Shown: positions 1 to 7,620, counted from the first letter of the stretch. The stretch: DNA of 14,991 nt from DAISJD01 sp036821645 (GCA_036821645.1 DAISJD010000078.1:1-14991), one strand, 5' to 3'. Notes: generated by a model from the sequence alone, not told the origin. A program made the numbers and translations.

Positions 1-840
1 CCCCGGAACCCCGGCCGCCTGAGATTCCGCCGCCGCAAGACAAAAAGTCTCGCCCGGATCGCCGCCATAGAGGAAAACCCGGCTCCACATCAATTCGGCG
101 GCCAATTCCATCTTGCTGATCGGGTTATGGAGGACGACCCCCTTACTGTCGAGGGTGCGGGCCTTGACCAGGATCGGCTGCGCCAGGGCCCGCTTTTCCG
201 GCGAACCGCCGCCATAGGTCATCAGACTGGAAAAAATATGGAGTTCGGCCCCTTCGACCATCGGTTGGATCCGATCGGCCCAGATATCCAACAGCCAATC
301 CAACCGCCGCAACGGGTTTGAGGTAAAAATCGCCCGTGGCCGCGGTGCCACCGACCGTTCGCGCAAATCACGAAACACGGTGCTGAGCCCATAGGGGATC
401 GTGACACGACCACCCGACGGCACCCACCGGGGCAAGGTGCTGGCATGAAACGGACCCAAGAACACCATGACCGGGCGGCGGCGCAAAAACCGCAGCAAAT
501 AGCGCGGTTTCAGCACATAACCGCAAGGATTATGCATCCAAAAAACGATGCGACGCGCCTTGGGCACGAGGTCGAGTACCTTATGCCCCCTATTGGCGAT
601 ATAAAGATCGGCAGCCTCGGGAATGCCGTCGTCGAATGGAAACCATTCGACCCCGTTGAGACGCAGGCGTTCGGTACACCGCGTATAGGCCCGCACGCGA
701 TGGCCGCGCGCCGCCAAGGCTTCGGCAAGACCGATAAAGGCGGTTTCGGCCCCGCCAAGGGGGCCGCGCGACAGGCTGTGCCCGTCAAAGGGGACGCCGT
801 CATCGGCCATGATGATATCGGCGGAGGGTGCGAGGATCAT
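1..840 (-). CDS. Glycosyltransferase, GT4-type (3' end outside window)
   Basis: Partial gene reading leftward; 280 codons are visible and the C-terminus lies beyond position 1. It probably transfers a sugar from an activated donor to a lipopolysaccharide or other surface glycan at the cytoplasmic face of the inner membrane. An early LGGAE (residues 28-32) matches the N-terminal glycine loop of GT-B enzymes. Near the visible end, the stretch from E264 to E272 (ETFCLAAAE) is the E-x7-E donor-binding motif of GT4 enzymes, followed by the usual GVPG. The reading frame is open to the window edge. The start ATG at 840 overlaps the TGA of the upstream GT2 gene (ATGA, 4 bp), so the two are translationally coupled, and this overlap decides the start. 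Sugar and acceptor specificity cannot be read from the sequence. The GT4 assignment is fairly safe; the LPS role is inferred from its neighbours. Confidence 0.85.
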   Translation of the reverse strand, partial: MILAPSADIIMADDGVPFDGHSLSRGPLGGAETAFIGLAEALAARGHRVRAYTRCTERLRLNGVEWFPFDDGIPEAADLYIANRGHKVLDLVPKARRIVFWMHNPCGYVLKPRYLLRFLRRRPVMVFLGPFHASTLPRWVPSGGRVTIPYGLSTVFRDLRERSVAPRPRAIFTSNPLRRLDWLLDIWADRIQPMVEGAELHIFSSLMTYGGGSPEKRALAQPILVKARTLDSKGVVLHNPISKMELAAELMWSRVFLYGGDPGETFCLAAAESQAAGVPG

Positions 841-1601
841 TCCTGTTCCAAACGGGCTTTTAGATAAGAGAGAATAGGATAAAGCCCTGCGCAAAGGGCA
901 ATCAAAAACCCGTATGGCCCCTCGCGATAGCCTTTTCGGGCGACATAGCATTTCCAAAACCGGGAAAAGATCCGCCGCAGATTGGCCCGATAGGTCCCAA
1001 TGTCACCTGATTCGCGTAAATCCTTCGCTCTTGCACTCGTATAACGATCGAGCCTGCGAATCATATCGGAAATGTTGCGATCGACGTAATGATCGAGGCG
1101 CGCGGCGAGCGGCGGTCCCTTTTGCCCGTAAAACGTCAATTTCGGATGCACGCGGTCGTTGCCCCAGACCTTGGCCCCTTTTTTGAAGAGACCGGGATAG
1201 GCGGATTTGCCGAAACTCGCCCCCCAGCCATAGCGTACAAGATGCGCACCGATATAATTGTCGACCGGAATATCGTGCCAGTCGTAGGGGGTCGTCCGAA
1301 TGAGGGTGCGGATTTCATCGGCAAGGGCCGCAGGCACGCGTTCGTCGGCATCGACCTCAACGATCCAAGGGCCCGTGCAGGCGGCGATCCCGCCATTGCG
1401 CCGATCGCCTTCGCGCTCCCAGCCGCCTTCGATCAGGCGGGCGCCATAAGCCAGGGCGATGTCACGCGATCCGTCGGTACACCGATCGAGAACGACGACC
1501 AACTCGTCGGCAAAGCGCAACCGATCGAGACAGTCGGCCAGTTGCGCCTCTTCGTTATGGACGACCACCAGGGCCGATAGCGTGCTTGCCGACACGGTCA
1601 T
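837..1601 (-). CDS. Glycosyltransferase family 2 (WaaE/KdtX-like LPS core type)
   Basis: 254 aa GT-A fold glycosyltransferase. The N-terminus shows the typical VVVHNEE strand-loop (residues 12-18), then LDRCTDGS (38-45) and the metal-binding DADE (84-87). The C-terminal third has a basic segment and a hydrophobic end (YGFLIALCAGLYPILSYL), likely contacting the inner membrane. Overall shape and length resemble the LPS-core beta-glucosyltransferase WaaE/KdtX group, which adds a hexose to an inner-core heptose; that specificity is inference. An in-frame ATG lies upstream at 1655, but the ATG at 1601 is preferred because it overlaps the TGA of the heptosyltransferase-like gene (ATGA) and puts the first beta strand at the expected distance from the start. 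It is the middle gene of a three-gene minus-strand operon. Confidence 0.85.
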   Translation of the reverse strand: MTVSASTLSALVVVHNEEAQLADCLDRLRFADELVVVLDRCTDGSRDIALAYGARLIEGGWEREGDRRNGGIAACTGPWIVEVDADERVPAALADEIRTLIRTTPYDWHDIPVDNYIGAHLVRYGWGASFGKSAYPGLFKKGAKVWGNDRVHPKLTFYGQKGPPLAARLDHYVDRNISDMIRRLDRYTSARAKDLRESGDIGTYRANLRRIFSRFWKCYVARKGYREGPYGFLIALCAGLYPILSYLKARLEQE

Positions 1602-2620
1602 GACCGCCCCCCCGAGGATCCGTTGGGCTGGCGGGCCTCGACCACCTGATGCCAAAGCCGGAGTGCCGCCCGTTCCGCCATGTCGACCGTAAGACCGTCC
1701 ATCAAACTATCCGTGGTTTTGTGATTGAAATCCGGGGCTCCCACCAAGGCGGCATAGCTTTCTTTGGTTTGGGCGACCGCCGTATGGGGACCGTACGGGG
1801 CATATTGGATGGCGGGGCTGGGCCCGAATAGGCCCAGCGTCGGGGTGCCGACGGCGGCCGCCATGTGCATAAGCCCGGTATCGTTGCCGATGAACAGCGT
1901 CACCTGTTCCAAAAGGGCGGTTACGGTGGACAGGGACTGAACTTCGGTGAGATCGATCAAGCGATCGGGGGGCACCGCCGCCAACACCCGCGCCGCAAGA
2001 TCTCGTTCGTGCGGGGCGGCGAAGACGGCGACCCGGGCCCCGGCAAAGGGGCCCCCCACCGCCGTCAAGCGGGTCGTGAGTTCGGCGAACCGGGCCGCAC
2101 GCCATTGTTTGCCGCGCCAATTGGCCGTCGGGCCGACACCCAGAACGGGACCGCCCGGTGCGATCAAGCGCCGGGCCGCCGCCTCGTCCGCCGGTGCGGC
2201 CCACAGGAGGGGGGATGGCGGCGGGTCGAGGGCAAACAGGCGGGCCAATTGCCGGACGCGATGTTCGCTGGGATCGCCCTTGGCCATCACGCGGCGATGG
2301 CGCGCCCGCAACAGATATGCCAGTGCTGAGCCGCGCAGATCGACCACCAGATCCCACCGCCGCCCCGCCACGGTCCGGTAAAGGCTGAACCAATGCCCGG
2401 CATAGCGGCGTTTTTTTACGGGTATGAGCTGTTCCAGCCCCGGCATGGCGGCAAAGAGCGGTGCTGCCACGGGCCCTGCCGCCACCGTATAGCGGGCCCC
2501 CGGATAGGCCGCCAACATCGCCCGCAGCAGGGATGTCGACAAAACCGCATCGCCAATCCGGGTGGCGGTCACGAACAGGATGGCGGGATTGGGCGGCAAG
2601 GCCGGTAAGGGGCAGGACAT
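1598..2620 (-). CDS. Glycosyltransferase family 9 (ADP-heptose:LPS heptosyltransferase-like)
   Basis: 340 aa GT-B enzyme of family 9, whose known members transfer L-glycero-D-manno-heptose from ADP-heptose to the LPS inner core in the cytoplasm. The N-terminal RIGDAVLS (residues 21-28) corresponds to the RxGD motif of the family. The C-terminal half has GVGPTANWRGKQW, and GNDTGLMHMAAAVGTPTLGLFGPS, the ADP-heptose-binding signature with its acidic residue. The ORF can be extended to 2725, but the ATG at 2620 is preferred: the extra 35 residues are not family-like, and a sigma70-like promoter ends 7 nt upstream of this ATG. It is first in the operon and overlaps the GT2 gene by ATGA. Family confidence is high; which heptose, or another sugar, it transfers is unknown. 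Confidence 0.88.
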   Translation of the reverse strand: MSCPLPALPPNPAILFVTATRIGDAVLSTSLLRAMLAAYPGARYTVAAGPVAAPLFAAMPGLEQLIPVKKRRYAGHWFSLYRTVAGRRWDLVVDLRGSALAYLLRARHRRVMAKGDPSEHRVRQLARLFALDPPPSPLLWAAPADEAAARRLIAPGGPVLGVGPTANWRGKQWRAARFAELTTRLTAVGGPFAGARVAVFAAPHERDLAARVLAAVPPDRLIDLTEVQSLSTVTALLEQVTLFIGNDTGLMHMAAAVGTPTLGLFGPSPAIQYAPYGPHTAVAQTKESYAALVGAPDFNHKTTDSLMDGLTVDMAERAALRLWHQVVEARQPNGSSGGRS

Positions 2621-2627
2621 GATCGGG

Positions 2628-2656
2628 CTTATACAAGCCCCTCCGCAGCTTGCCAA
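2628..2656 (-). promoter_or_regulatory. Sigma70-like promoter of the glycosyltransferase operon
   Basis: On the minus strand, TTGGCA (2656-2651) and TATAAG (2633-2628) each match the -35 and -10 consensus at five of six bases and are separated by exactly 17 bp. Only 7 nt lie between the -10 and the ATG at 2620, so transcription should begin at or within a base or two of the start codon, giving a leaderless or nearly leaderless mRNA. A perfect 6-bp inverted repeat (GGGCTT/AAGCCC, 4-nt loop, 2625-2640) spans the -10 and could be a repressor site. Seen in sequence; activity is inferred. Confidence 0.55.
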
Positions 2657-2754
2657 GCCCCCGCGTTCGATCAGGCAATGGAGCGGCTTCGGACAGAGCC
2701 CAGCATGATGGGCGATGGCAACCACGCCACAGCTTAAAACTTATCCGGTCCAGC

Positions 2755-2796
2755 TTGACCCATATCAATGCACGAACCAAACATTGCCCAAATTAT
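2755..2796 (+). promoter_or_regulatory. Candidate FNR/FixK-type box and class II promoter
   Basis: TTGAC-CCAT-ATCAA at 2755-2768 matches the FNR/FixK/Anr consensus TTGAT-N4-ATCAA at nine of ten defined positions. Its centre is 2761.5. A class II activator site sits at -41.5, which predicts a start near 2803, and the corresponding -10 slot (2791-2796) reads AATTAT, four of six matches to consensus. The geometry is self-consistent and suggests oxygen-responsive expression of the small gene at 2841. A CRP-family regulator other than FNR is possible. Confidence 0.4.
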
Positions 2797-2840
2797 GAGC
2801 AAGACGGATCGAACCGTGAAAAACCCGAGGGGAAGCCAAG

Positions 2841-3284
2841 ATGGACCGCAAACCGATCATGATGCACGCGTTGCCGAATACGACACCGCTGACGTGGCTG
2901 CAACGCTTGTGCGATCCGGCCTCGACACTCGATATGGAGCGTCAGAAAATCGGCATGACCACCCAGTCTTTCAGCATTTTGGCCGAGGCGCAACGCGATC
3001 TCTTGCAAAAACAAATCGCCTTCGCCCAATGCCTGATGATGCCGACGTTGCCGACGCGCCCCGATCAGAACGGGCTTGCCCTGTGGTCGCTCGAAATCCT
3101 GCGCCAACGCAATCAGGCGACCCTTGCCGCCACCCGCGCCCTCAACGACGCGTGGCTGAATTACGGTTGGCAGGTGGCGAGCCTCACCCATACGTGGCTG
3201 CATGAGTCGGTCCTGCCTTTGAAACCCAATCCGACGGTCGCATCCCAACAAACGCCGACAATCGTACGTGGGGACAAGCGCTGA
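2841..3284 (+). CDS. Small helical protein, weakly phasin-like
   Basis: 147 aa, no signal peptide and no membrane segment. It is predicted to be mostly two long amphipathic helices, roughly residues 25-66 (including LAEAQRDLLQKQIAFAQ) and 75-124 (SLEILRQRNQATLAATRALNDAW), with a proline-rich break between and a disordered polar tail. This size, helix pattern and Gln/Ala/Leu-rich composition recall phasins, which coat polyhydroxyalkanoate granules, but I recognise no diagnostic motif, so the function is left open. The start at 2841 is supported by a strong ribosome site, GAGGGGAA at 2827-2834, six bases upstream. It is a single gene, divergent from the glycosyltransferase operon, with a candidate FNR-type box upstream. 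Oxygen-linked storage metabolism would fit both hints but is speculation. Confidence 0.7.
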   Translation: MDRKPIMMHALPNTTPLTWLQRLCDPASTLDMERQKIGMTTQSFSILAEAQRDLLQKQIAFAQCLMMPTLPTRPDQNGLALWSLEILRQRNQATLAATRALNDAWLNYGWQVASLTHTWLHESVLPLKPNPTVASQQTPTIVRGDKR

Positions 3285-3322
3285 AACGGTCGTTCATCGA
3301 TAATTAATGGGATGATTTCAGC
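3280..3322. repeat. Interrupted hairpin after the phasin-like gene
   Basis: GCTGAAA (3280-3286) pairs with TTTCAGC (3316-3322), and TCATC (3294-3298) pairs with GATGA (3311-3315), giving a bulged 12-bp stem that overlaps the stop codon of the preceding gene. No T-run follows, so a Rho-independent terminator is not supported; it could be a 3' mRNA-stabilising structure or chance. Confidence 0.25.
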
Positions 3323-3327
3323 CGGAA

Positions 3328-3353
3328 AAGTGATTGGATCCAATAAACCACTT
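3328..3353. promoter_or_regulatory. Nested palindrome upstream of liv operon (possible operator)
   Basis: A perfect 12-bp palindrome, ATTGGATCCAAT (3333-3344), lies inside an outer inverted pair AAGTG (3328-3332) and CACTT (3349-3353). It lies about 125-150 bp before livH, in the 193-bp gap 3285-3477, which otherwise holds nothing recognisable. The symmetry suits a dimeric regulator of the transporter operon, but no regulator gene is adjacent and no convincing -35/-10 pair was found here. Confidence 0.35.
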
Positions 3354-3477
3354 GCGGCCCCATGCGTTGGTGATTACCCTGCCCTCTGCGAAAAGAATGA
3401 TACCACAGCCTAGGATGGACACCCCCTGTCGAGACACACGGGATTGCGTTCTGGGGCTGGATGGTACGGGGCGGGGC

Positions 3478-4395
3478 ATGGCGTATTTTCTACAGCAGAT
3501 GATCAACGGGCTGACATTGGGGGCCATCTACGGCTTGATCGCCATCGGCTATACGATGGTTTACGGCATCATCGGGATGATCAATTTCGCCCATGGCGAG
3601 ATTTTCATGTTGGGATCGTTTATGTCGCTGATCGGTTTCGTGACCTTGTCCAGCATCGGCCTTGGTTCCCCGATCTTGGCAATCCTGATCGTGTTGATCG
3701 TGACCATGCTGTTCACATCCGCTTATGGGTGGACCGTCGAACGCGTGGCCTATCGGCCGCTACGCGATTCTTTCAAGCTCGCCCCGTTGATCAGTGCCAT
3801 CGGCATGTCGATTTTTTTGCAAAATTACGTGCAACTGGCACAAGGGGCCCGGCCGAAACCGCTGGCCAGCATTCTGACCGGGGGCCTTACCCTTTATTCC
3901 TCACCCGAAGGGTTCGATGTTCGGATCAGTTATCTGCAGATTTTCATCATTGTGCTGACCGTGGCCCTAATGGCTGGCTTTACCGCGATCATTCAGAAGA
4001 CCAGCCTCGGCCGCAGTCAACGGGCCTGTCAACAAGATCGCACCATGGCGGCTTTATTGGGGGTCAATGTCGATCGCACCATCTCCCTCACCTTCGTGAT
4101 CGGGGCGGCCTTGGGGGCCGTGGCTGGGATGATGTTCATCCTCTATTATGGGGTGGTCGATTTCTTCATCGGTTTTCTGGCCGGGGTGAAAGCGTTCACC
4201 GCCGCCGTTCTGGGCGGGATCGGATCTTTGCCCGGCGCGATGTTGGGCGGCGTGCTGATCGGGCTCATCGAAGCCTTTTGGTCGGCTTATTTCAGCGTAC
4301 AATATAAAGACGTGGCGGTGTTCGTCGTGCTGATACTCGTCTTGGTCTTCCGACCGACCGGGCTTTTGGGCAAGCCCGAAGTGGAAAAGGTCTGA
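3478..4395 (+). CDS. livH: Branched-chain amino acid ABC transporter permease LivH
   Basis: 305 aa inner-membrane permease of the HAAT (branched-chain amino acid) family with about eight hydrophobic helices. It pairs with LivM to form the channel. Family hallmarks: GLTLGAIYGLIAIGYTMVYG and MINFAHGEIFMLGSF near the N-terminus; the cytoplasmic coupling loop with RACQQDRTMAALLGVNVDR, which docks on the ATPases; VKAFTAAVLGGIGSLPGAML; and a C-terminal FRPTGLLGKPEVEKV. The loop reads RACQQ where RACEQ is more usual, a mild change. The ORF extends upstream to 3334, but the first 48 residues are unlike the family, and the ATG at 3478 follows a GGGGCGGGGC stretch that may serve as the ribosome site. 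First gene of the transporter operon; livM starts 2 bp after its stop. Confidence 0.95.
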   Translation: MAYFLQQMINGLTLGAIYGLIAIGYTMVYGIIGMINFAHGEIFMLGSFMSLIGFVTLSSIGLGSPILAILIVLIVTMLFTSAYGWTVERVAYRPLRDSFKLAPLISAIGMSIFLQNYVQLAQGARPKPLASILTGGLTLYSSPEGFDVRISYLQIFIIVLTVALMAGFTAIIQKTSLGRSQRACQQDRTMAALLGVNVDRTISLTFVIGAALGAVAGMMFILYYGVVDFFIGFLAGVKAFTAAVLGGIGSLPGAMLGGVLIGLIEAFWSAYFSVQYKDVAVFVVLILVLVFRPTGLLGKPEVEKV

Positions 4396-4397
4396 TC

Positions 4398-5696
4398 ATG
4401 ACCGGACAATCCCCCGCAACCCCCATCGGCCATCATCTTTTCTCCCTGATCCGCGAAGCCCTCGGCACGGCTGCACTGGGTGGGTTTTTGACCTTGCCGA
4501 TCGTCGGCCTCAAAACGGTGGTCCAAGGCGGTCTGCTCAGTATCGAAACCCATGTCGATCGGGTCGCCCTCATCGCCGGTGCGATTTTCATCCTGCGCCT
4601 TGTTTACGGCCTCGCCCGGCACCTTTTCGGCACCGGTGCGGCTGGCGAGGCGGCGGCGGGCCCACTCACCCGCTTTGCCCGACAACAAGGGCCGATATTG
4701 GCCGTCATGGCGCTCGTCGCGGCCCTGATCATGCCCTTCTTCGCGTCGGGCTATGTGATCGATCTTGCCACTACGGTCCTGATTTATGTGATGTTGGGCT
4801 GGGGCTTGAACATCGTCGTCGGGTTGGCGGGGTTGCTCGATCTGGGTTATGTCGGCTTTTACGCCGTGGGGGCCTATACGGTCGGATTGCTCTCGACCAA
4901 TTACGGCTGGTCGTTTTGGGCGTGTCTGCCGATTGCGGGTGCACTTGCCGCTGGGTTCGGCGTCGTGCTCGGATTTCCGGTCTTGCGTCTGCGCGGCGAT
5001 TATCTCGCCATCGTCACGATGGGATTCGGCGAGATCATCCGCATCGTGCTGTTGAATTGGGCGGTCGTCACCAACGGCCCGAACGGGATCAACAATATTC
5101 CCCAGCCGACCTTGTTCGGCCTGTCCCTCACCCGAACCGCGCGGCCCGGCACCCAATCCTTCTATGAGGTGTTCGGGCTCGATTTCGATCCGACTTATCA
5201 AAAAATGTTCTTATATTTCATTATCTTGTTTCTAGCCCTCGTCACCAACTTCTTCACCTTGCGCATGCGCCGCCTGCCGATCGGGCGGGCCTGGGAGGCC
5301 CTGCGCGAGGATGAAATCGCCTGCCGGGCCATGGGCATCAATGCGACCAACATCAAACTGTCGGCCTTTGCCATCGGGGCGATGTTCGGCGGCTTTGCCG
5401 GGGCTTTCTTTGCCGCACGCCAGAAATTCATCAGTCCGGAAAGCTTCAATTTTTCCGAATCGGCGATCATTCTCGCCATCGTCGTTTTGGGCGGCATGGG
5501 CAGTCAATTGGGCGTCGTCTTGGCCGCCATCACGCTTGTCGTGTTGCAACAACAAATCGGCCAGGATTTTGCCGAATACCGGATGTTGCTGTTCGGGGCG
5601 GCGATGGTGTTGATCATGGTGACGCGCCCGCGCGGCCTCTTGTCTTTGCGCCGCCCGTCCATCCTGCTGCATCGTAAAACCGGGGGTGCGGCATGA
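4398..5696 (+). CDS. livM: Branched-chain amino acid ABC transporter permease LivM
   Basis: 432 aa second permease. It has the long N-terminal extension known in LivM (two hydrophobic segments within residues 1-75 before the conserved core). The core begins near YVIDLATTVLIYVMLGWGLNIVVGLAGLLDLGYVGFYAVGAYTVGLL. Then follow LRLRGDYLAIVTMGFGEIIRI, the coupling loop IGRAWEALREDEIACRAMGIN, the FAIGAMFGGFAGAFFAARQ helix, and the end segment MVTRPRGLLS. Together with LivH it makes the translocation path for leucine, isoleucine, valine or related substrates; the actual substrate cannot be fixed from sequence, since this family also carries amides, urea and aromatic compounds. It begins 2 bp after livH and overlaps livG by ATGA, so expression is coupled. 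Confidence 0.95.
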   Translation: MTGQSPATPIGHHLFSLIREALGTAALGGFLTLPIVGLKTVVQGGLLSIETHVDRVALIAGAIFILRLVYGLARHLFGTGAAGEAAAGPLTRFARQQGPILAVMALVAALIMPFFASGYVIDLATTVLIYVMLGWGLNIVVGLAGLLDLGYVGFYAVGAYTVGLLSTNYGWSFWACLPIAGALAAGFGVVLGFPVLRLRGDYLAIVTMGFGEIIRIVLLNWAVVTNGPNGINNIPQPTLFGLSLTRTARPGTQSFYEVFGLDFDPTYQKMFLYFIILFLALVTNFFTLRMRRLPIGRAWEALREDEIACRAMGINATNIKLSAFAIGAMFGGFAGAFFAARQKFISPESFNFSESAIILAIVVLGGMGSQLGVVLAAITLVVLQQQIGQDFAEYRMLLFGAAMVLIMVTRPRGLLSLRRPSILLHRKTGGAA

Positions 5697-6532
5697 CCAG
5701 CAAATCCCCGCTTCTGGTCGTCGATCACCTGACCATGCGTTTTGGCGGCCTCATCGCGATCAACGATGTCAGTTTTACCGCCCATCAGGGCGAAATCACC
5801 GCGATCATCGGCCCGAACGGGGCCGGTAAGACCACGGTATTCAATTGCCTGACCGGTTTCTATAAACCGACCGTCGGCAGGCTTGCCATGCATGTCGACG
5901 GCAAGGTTCATCTCTTGGAACGGATGGAAGGGTTTCGGATCTGCGGCACGGCCAAGGTTGCCCGCACATTTCAGAATATTCGGCTGTTTGCCGGGATGAC
6001 CGTGCTGGAAAATCTGATCGTGGCCCAACATAACCGCCTGATGGCGGCATCGGCCTTTTCGATCGCCGGTCTCTTGGGATTGCCAGCCTATCGCCGCGCC
6101 GAGGCAGAGGCGATCGACCGGGCGCGGCTTTGGCTCGACCGATTGAAACTGACCGCAATGGCCGACGATCCGGCCGGCAGCCTGCCCTATGGGGCGCAGC
6201 GTCGTCTCGAAATCGGGCGCGCCATGTGCACGAACCCGTCGCTTTTGTGTCTCGACGAACCGGCCGCCGGGCTCAATCCGCGTGAATCGGCGGAACTGAA
6301 CGATTTGCTGTTGATGATCCGGTCCGATTACGGCATCGGCATCATGCTGATCGAACATGACATGAGCGTGGTGATGAAAATTTCCGATCATGTGATCGTG
6401 TTGGATTACGGCAGTAAGATCGCCGATGGCTCCCCCGACGCGGTCCGCAACGATCCCGCCGTGATCAAAGCCTATTTAGGCGATGATGAGGATGACGATG
6501 AGACCGTCGGTGCCGAAGGGGTCCCGTCATGA
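5693..6532 (+). CDS. livG: Branched-chain amino acid ABC transporter ATPase LivG
   Basis: 279 aa cytoplasmic ATPase. Walker A GPNGAGKTT (residues 40-48); Q-loop around ARTFQNIRLF (Q94); signature LPYGAQRRLEI (164-174), a variant of the LSYG-Q type usual for LivG; Walker B LLCLDEPAAGLNP (184-196) with catalytic E189; H-loop His222 in LIEHD. A short acidic tail (GDDEDDDETVGAEGVPS) extends past the usual end of the family and contains seven acidic residues in a row-like cluster; its role is unknown. The start ATG overlaps the livM stop and its own stop overlaps the livF start (both ATGA). It works as a heterodimer with LivF to power LivHM. Confidence 0.95.
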   Translation: MTSKSPLLVVDHLTMRFGGLIAINDVSFTAHQGEITAIIGPNGAGKTTVFNCLTGFYKPTVGRLAMHVDGKVHLLERMEGFRICGTAKVARTFQNIRLFAGMTVLENLIVAQHNRLMAASAFSIAGLLGLPAYRRAEAEAIDRARLWLDRLKLTAMADDPAGSLPYGAQRRLEIGRAMCTNPSLLCLDEPAAGLNPRESAELNDLLLMIRSDYGIGIMLIEHDMSVVMKISDHVIVLDYGSKIADGSPDAVRNDPAVIKAYLGDDEDDDETVGAEGVPS

Positions 6533-7251
6533 GCGCGCCCTTGCTGCACATCAGCGGCCTGCACACATTCTATGGTCAGATCGAGGCGTTGAAAGGCATC
6601 GATCTCAGCGTCGATGCCGGGGAAATCGTGACGCTGATCGGGGCGAACGGGGCCGGGAAATCGACCCTGTTGATGACGATCTGCGGCAAGCCGCGCGCCC
6701 GGTCCGGCACCATCCTGTTCGACGGCACCGATATCACCGCCATGGACACGAACCATATCGTGCGCCTCGGCATCGCCCAATCGCCGGAAGGGCGACGGAT
6801 TTTCGGACGGATGACCGTGCTGGAAAATCTGCAAATGGGGGCCATCACCGGCAATCCCGCCCATTTTGCCGAGGATTTGGAACGGATCTATACCCTGTTC
6901 CCGATCCTGCGCAAGCGTCAGACCCAACGAGCGGGCACCATGTCCGGCGGCGAACAGCAAATGTTGGCGATCGGTCGCGCCCTCATGTGCCGTCCGCGTC
7001 TGTTACTACTGGACGAGCCGTCCTTGGGTCTTGCCCCGCTCATCGTGCGCCAGATTTTCGAGGTGATCCGCGAGGTCAACGAACATCAGGGTGTGACCGT
7101 GTTCCTCGTCGAACAAAATGCCCATCACGCCCTGAAACTGGCGCATCGGGCCTATGTGATGCAGATCGGCAAGATCACCCTATCGGGGACGGGCCGGGAA
7201 TTGCTGGCCAATCAACAGGTGCGCGCGGCCTATCTCGAAGGGGGCCATTGA
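6529..7251 (+). CDS. livF: Branched-chain amino acid ABC transporter ATPase LivF
   Basis: 240 aa ATPase of normal LivF length. Walker A GANGAGKST (residues 38-46); the LivF-typical SPEGRRIF (85-92) after Q84; signature SGGEQ (139-143); Walker B LLLLDEPSLGLAP (158-170) with E163. The H-loop position reads EQN (Q196), normal for LivF but not for most ABC proteins, so hydrolysis may be asymmetric with LivG supplying the canonical His. Start overlaps livG by ATGA. Its stop is fused with the start of the next gene (TGATG), extending the coupled unit by one small membrane protein. Confidence 0.95.
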   Translation: MSAPLLHISGLHTFYGQIEALKGIDLSVDAGEIVTLIGANGAGKSTLLMTICGKPRARSGTILFDGTDITAMDTNHIVRLGIAQSPEGRRIFGRMTVLENLQMGAITGNPAHFAEDLERIYTLFPILRKRQTQRAGTMSGGEQQMLAIGRALMCRPRLLLLDEPSLGLAPLIVRQIFEVIREVNEHQGVTVFLVEQNAHHALKLAHRAYVMQIGKITLSGTGRELLANQQVRAAYLEGGH

Positions 7252-7601
7252 TGGAACCGACGGTCGATACATCCTGGACGATCTATCTCGTCATTACGGC
7301 GGTCCTTTTCGGGTGGGCTGCCCTCATGACGGGCCAGGCGCTTGCCGCGACGTGGCGATCGCCCTGGTTTCTGGGGCCTTACAGTCTGTTGCTCGCCGCC
7401 GGCAGTCGGTTCATCGCCTGGTCGCTCTATGATGGCGATCCGGGCTCGGTCGGGGCGTTTGCCTTGGCTGTTGCCATCCTCTTGCCGATCGCCCTCGTCA
7501 GTTACCGGGTCGAACAGGTGCGGCGGATGGTGCGGCAATATCCGTGGCTCTATGAACCGGTAACGCTTTTTAGCTGGCGCGACCGGCGATCAAGTTTATG
7601 A
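7251..7601 (+). CDS. Small three-helix membrane protein (DUF6867-like), coupled to livF
   Basis: 116 aa with three predicted membrane helices at about residues 9-27, 40-58 and 67-85. Between helices 1 and 2 is TGQALAATWR, and after helix 3 is RRMVRQYPWLYEP...FSWRDR. From memory this pattern (TGxALAxTWR, then QYxWLYE and WRxR) matches the DUF6867 family, found next to liv ABC genes in alphaproteobacteria; this was not checked. The ATG at 7251 shares one base with the livF stop (TGATG), which decides the start even though a longer frame is open upstream inside livF. Fixed position in the operon suggests an accessory subunit or stabiliser of the LivHMGF complex. No enzymatic motif is visible. 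Confidence 0.85.
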   Translation: MEPTVDTSWTIYLVITAVLFGWAALMTGQALAATWRSPWFLGPYSLLLAAGSRFIAWSLYDGDPGSVGAFALAVAILLPIALVSYRVEQVRRMVRQYPWLYEPVTLFSWRDRRSSL

Positions 7602-7620
7602 TTCCCCAGATGAATCATAG

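Noticed and set aside
1707..2780. 357-codon minus-strand frame overlapping the GT9 gene in another frame
   Set aside because: Arg/Gly/Pro-rich shadow; the GT9 frame has all the family motifs.
3334..3477. N-terminal extension of livH from the ATG at 3334
   Set aside because: The extra 48 residues are polar, have no family counterpart, and would place the first membrane helix unusually late.
4287..5201. 304-codon minus-strand frame opposite livM
   Set aside because: Charged, repetitive composition typical of the complement of a membrane-protein gene; no recognisable domain or ribosome site.
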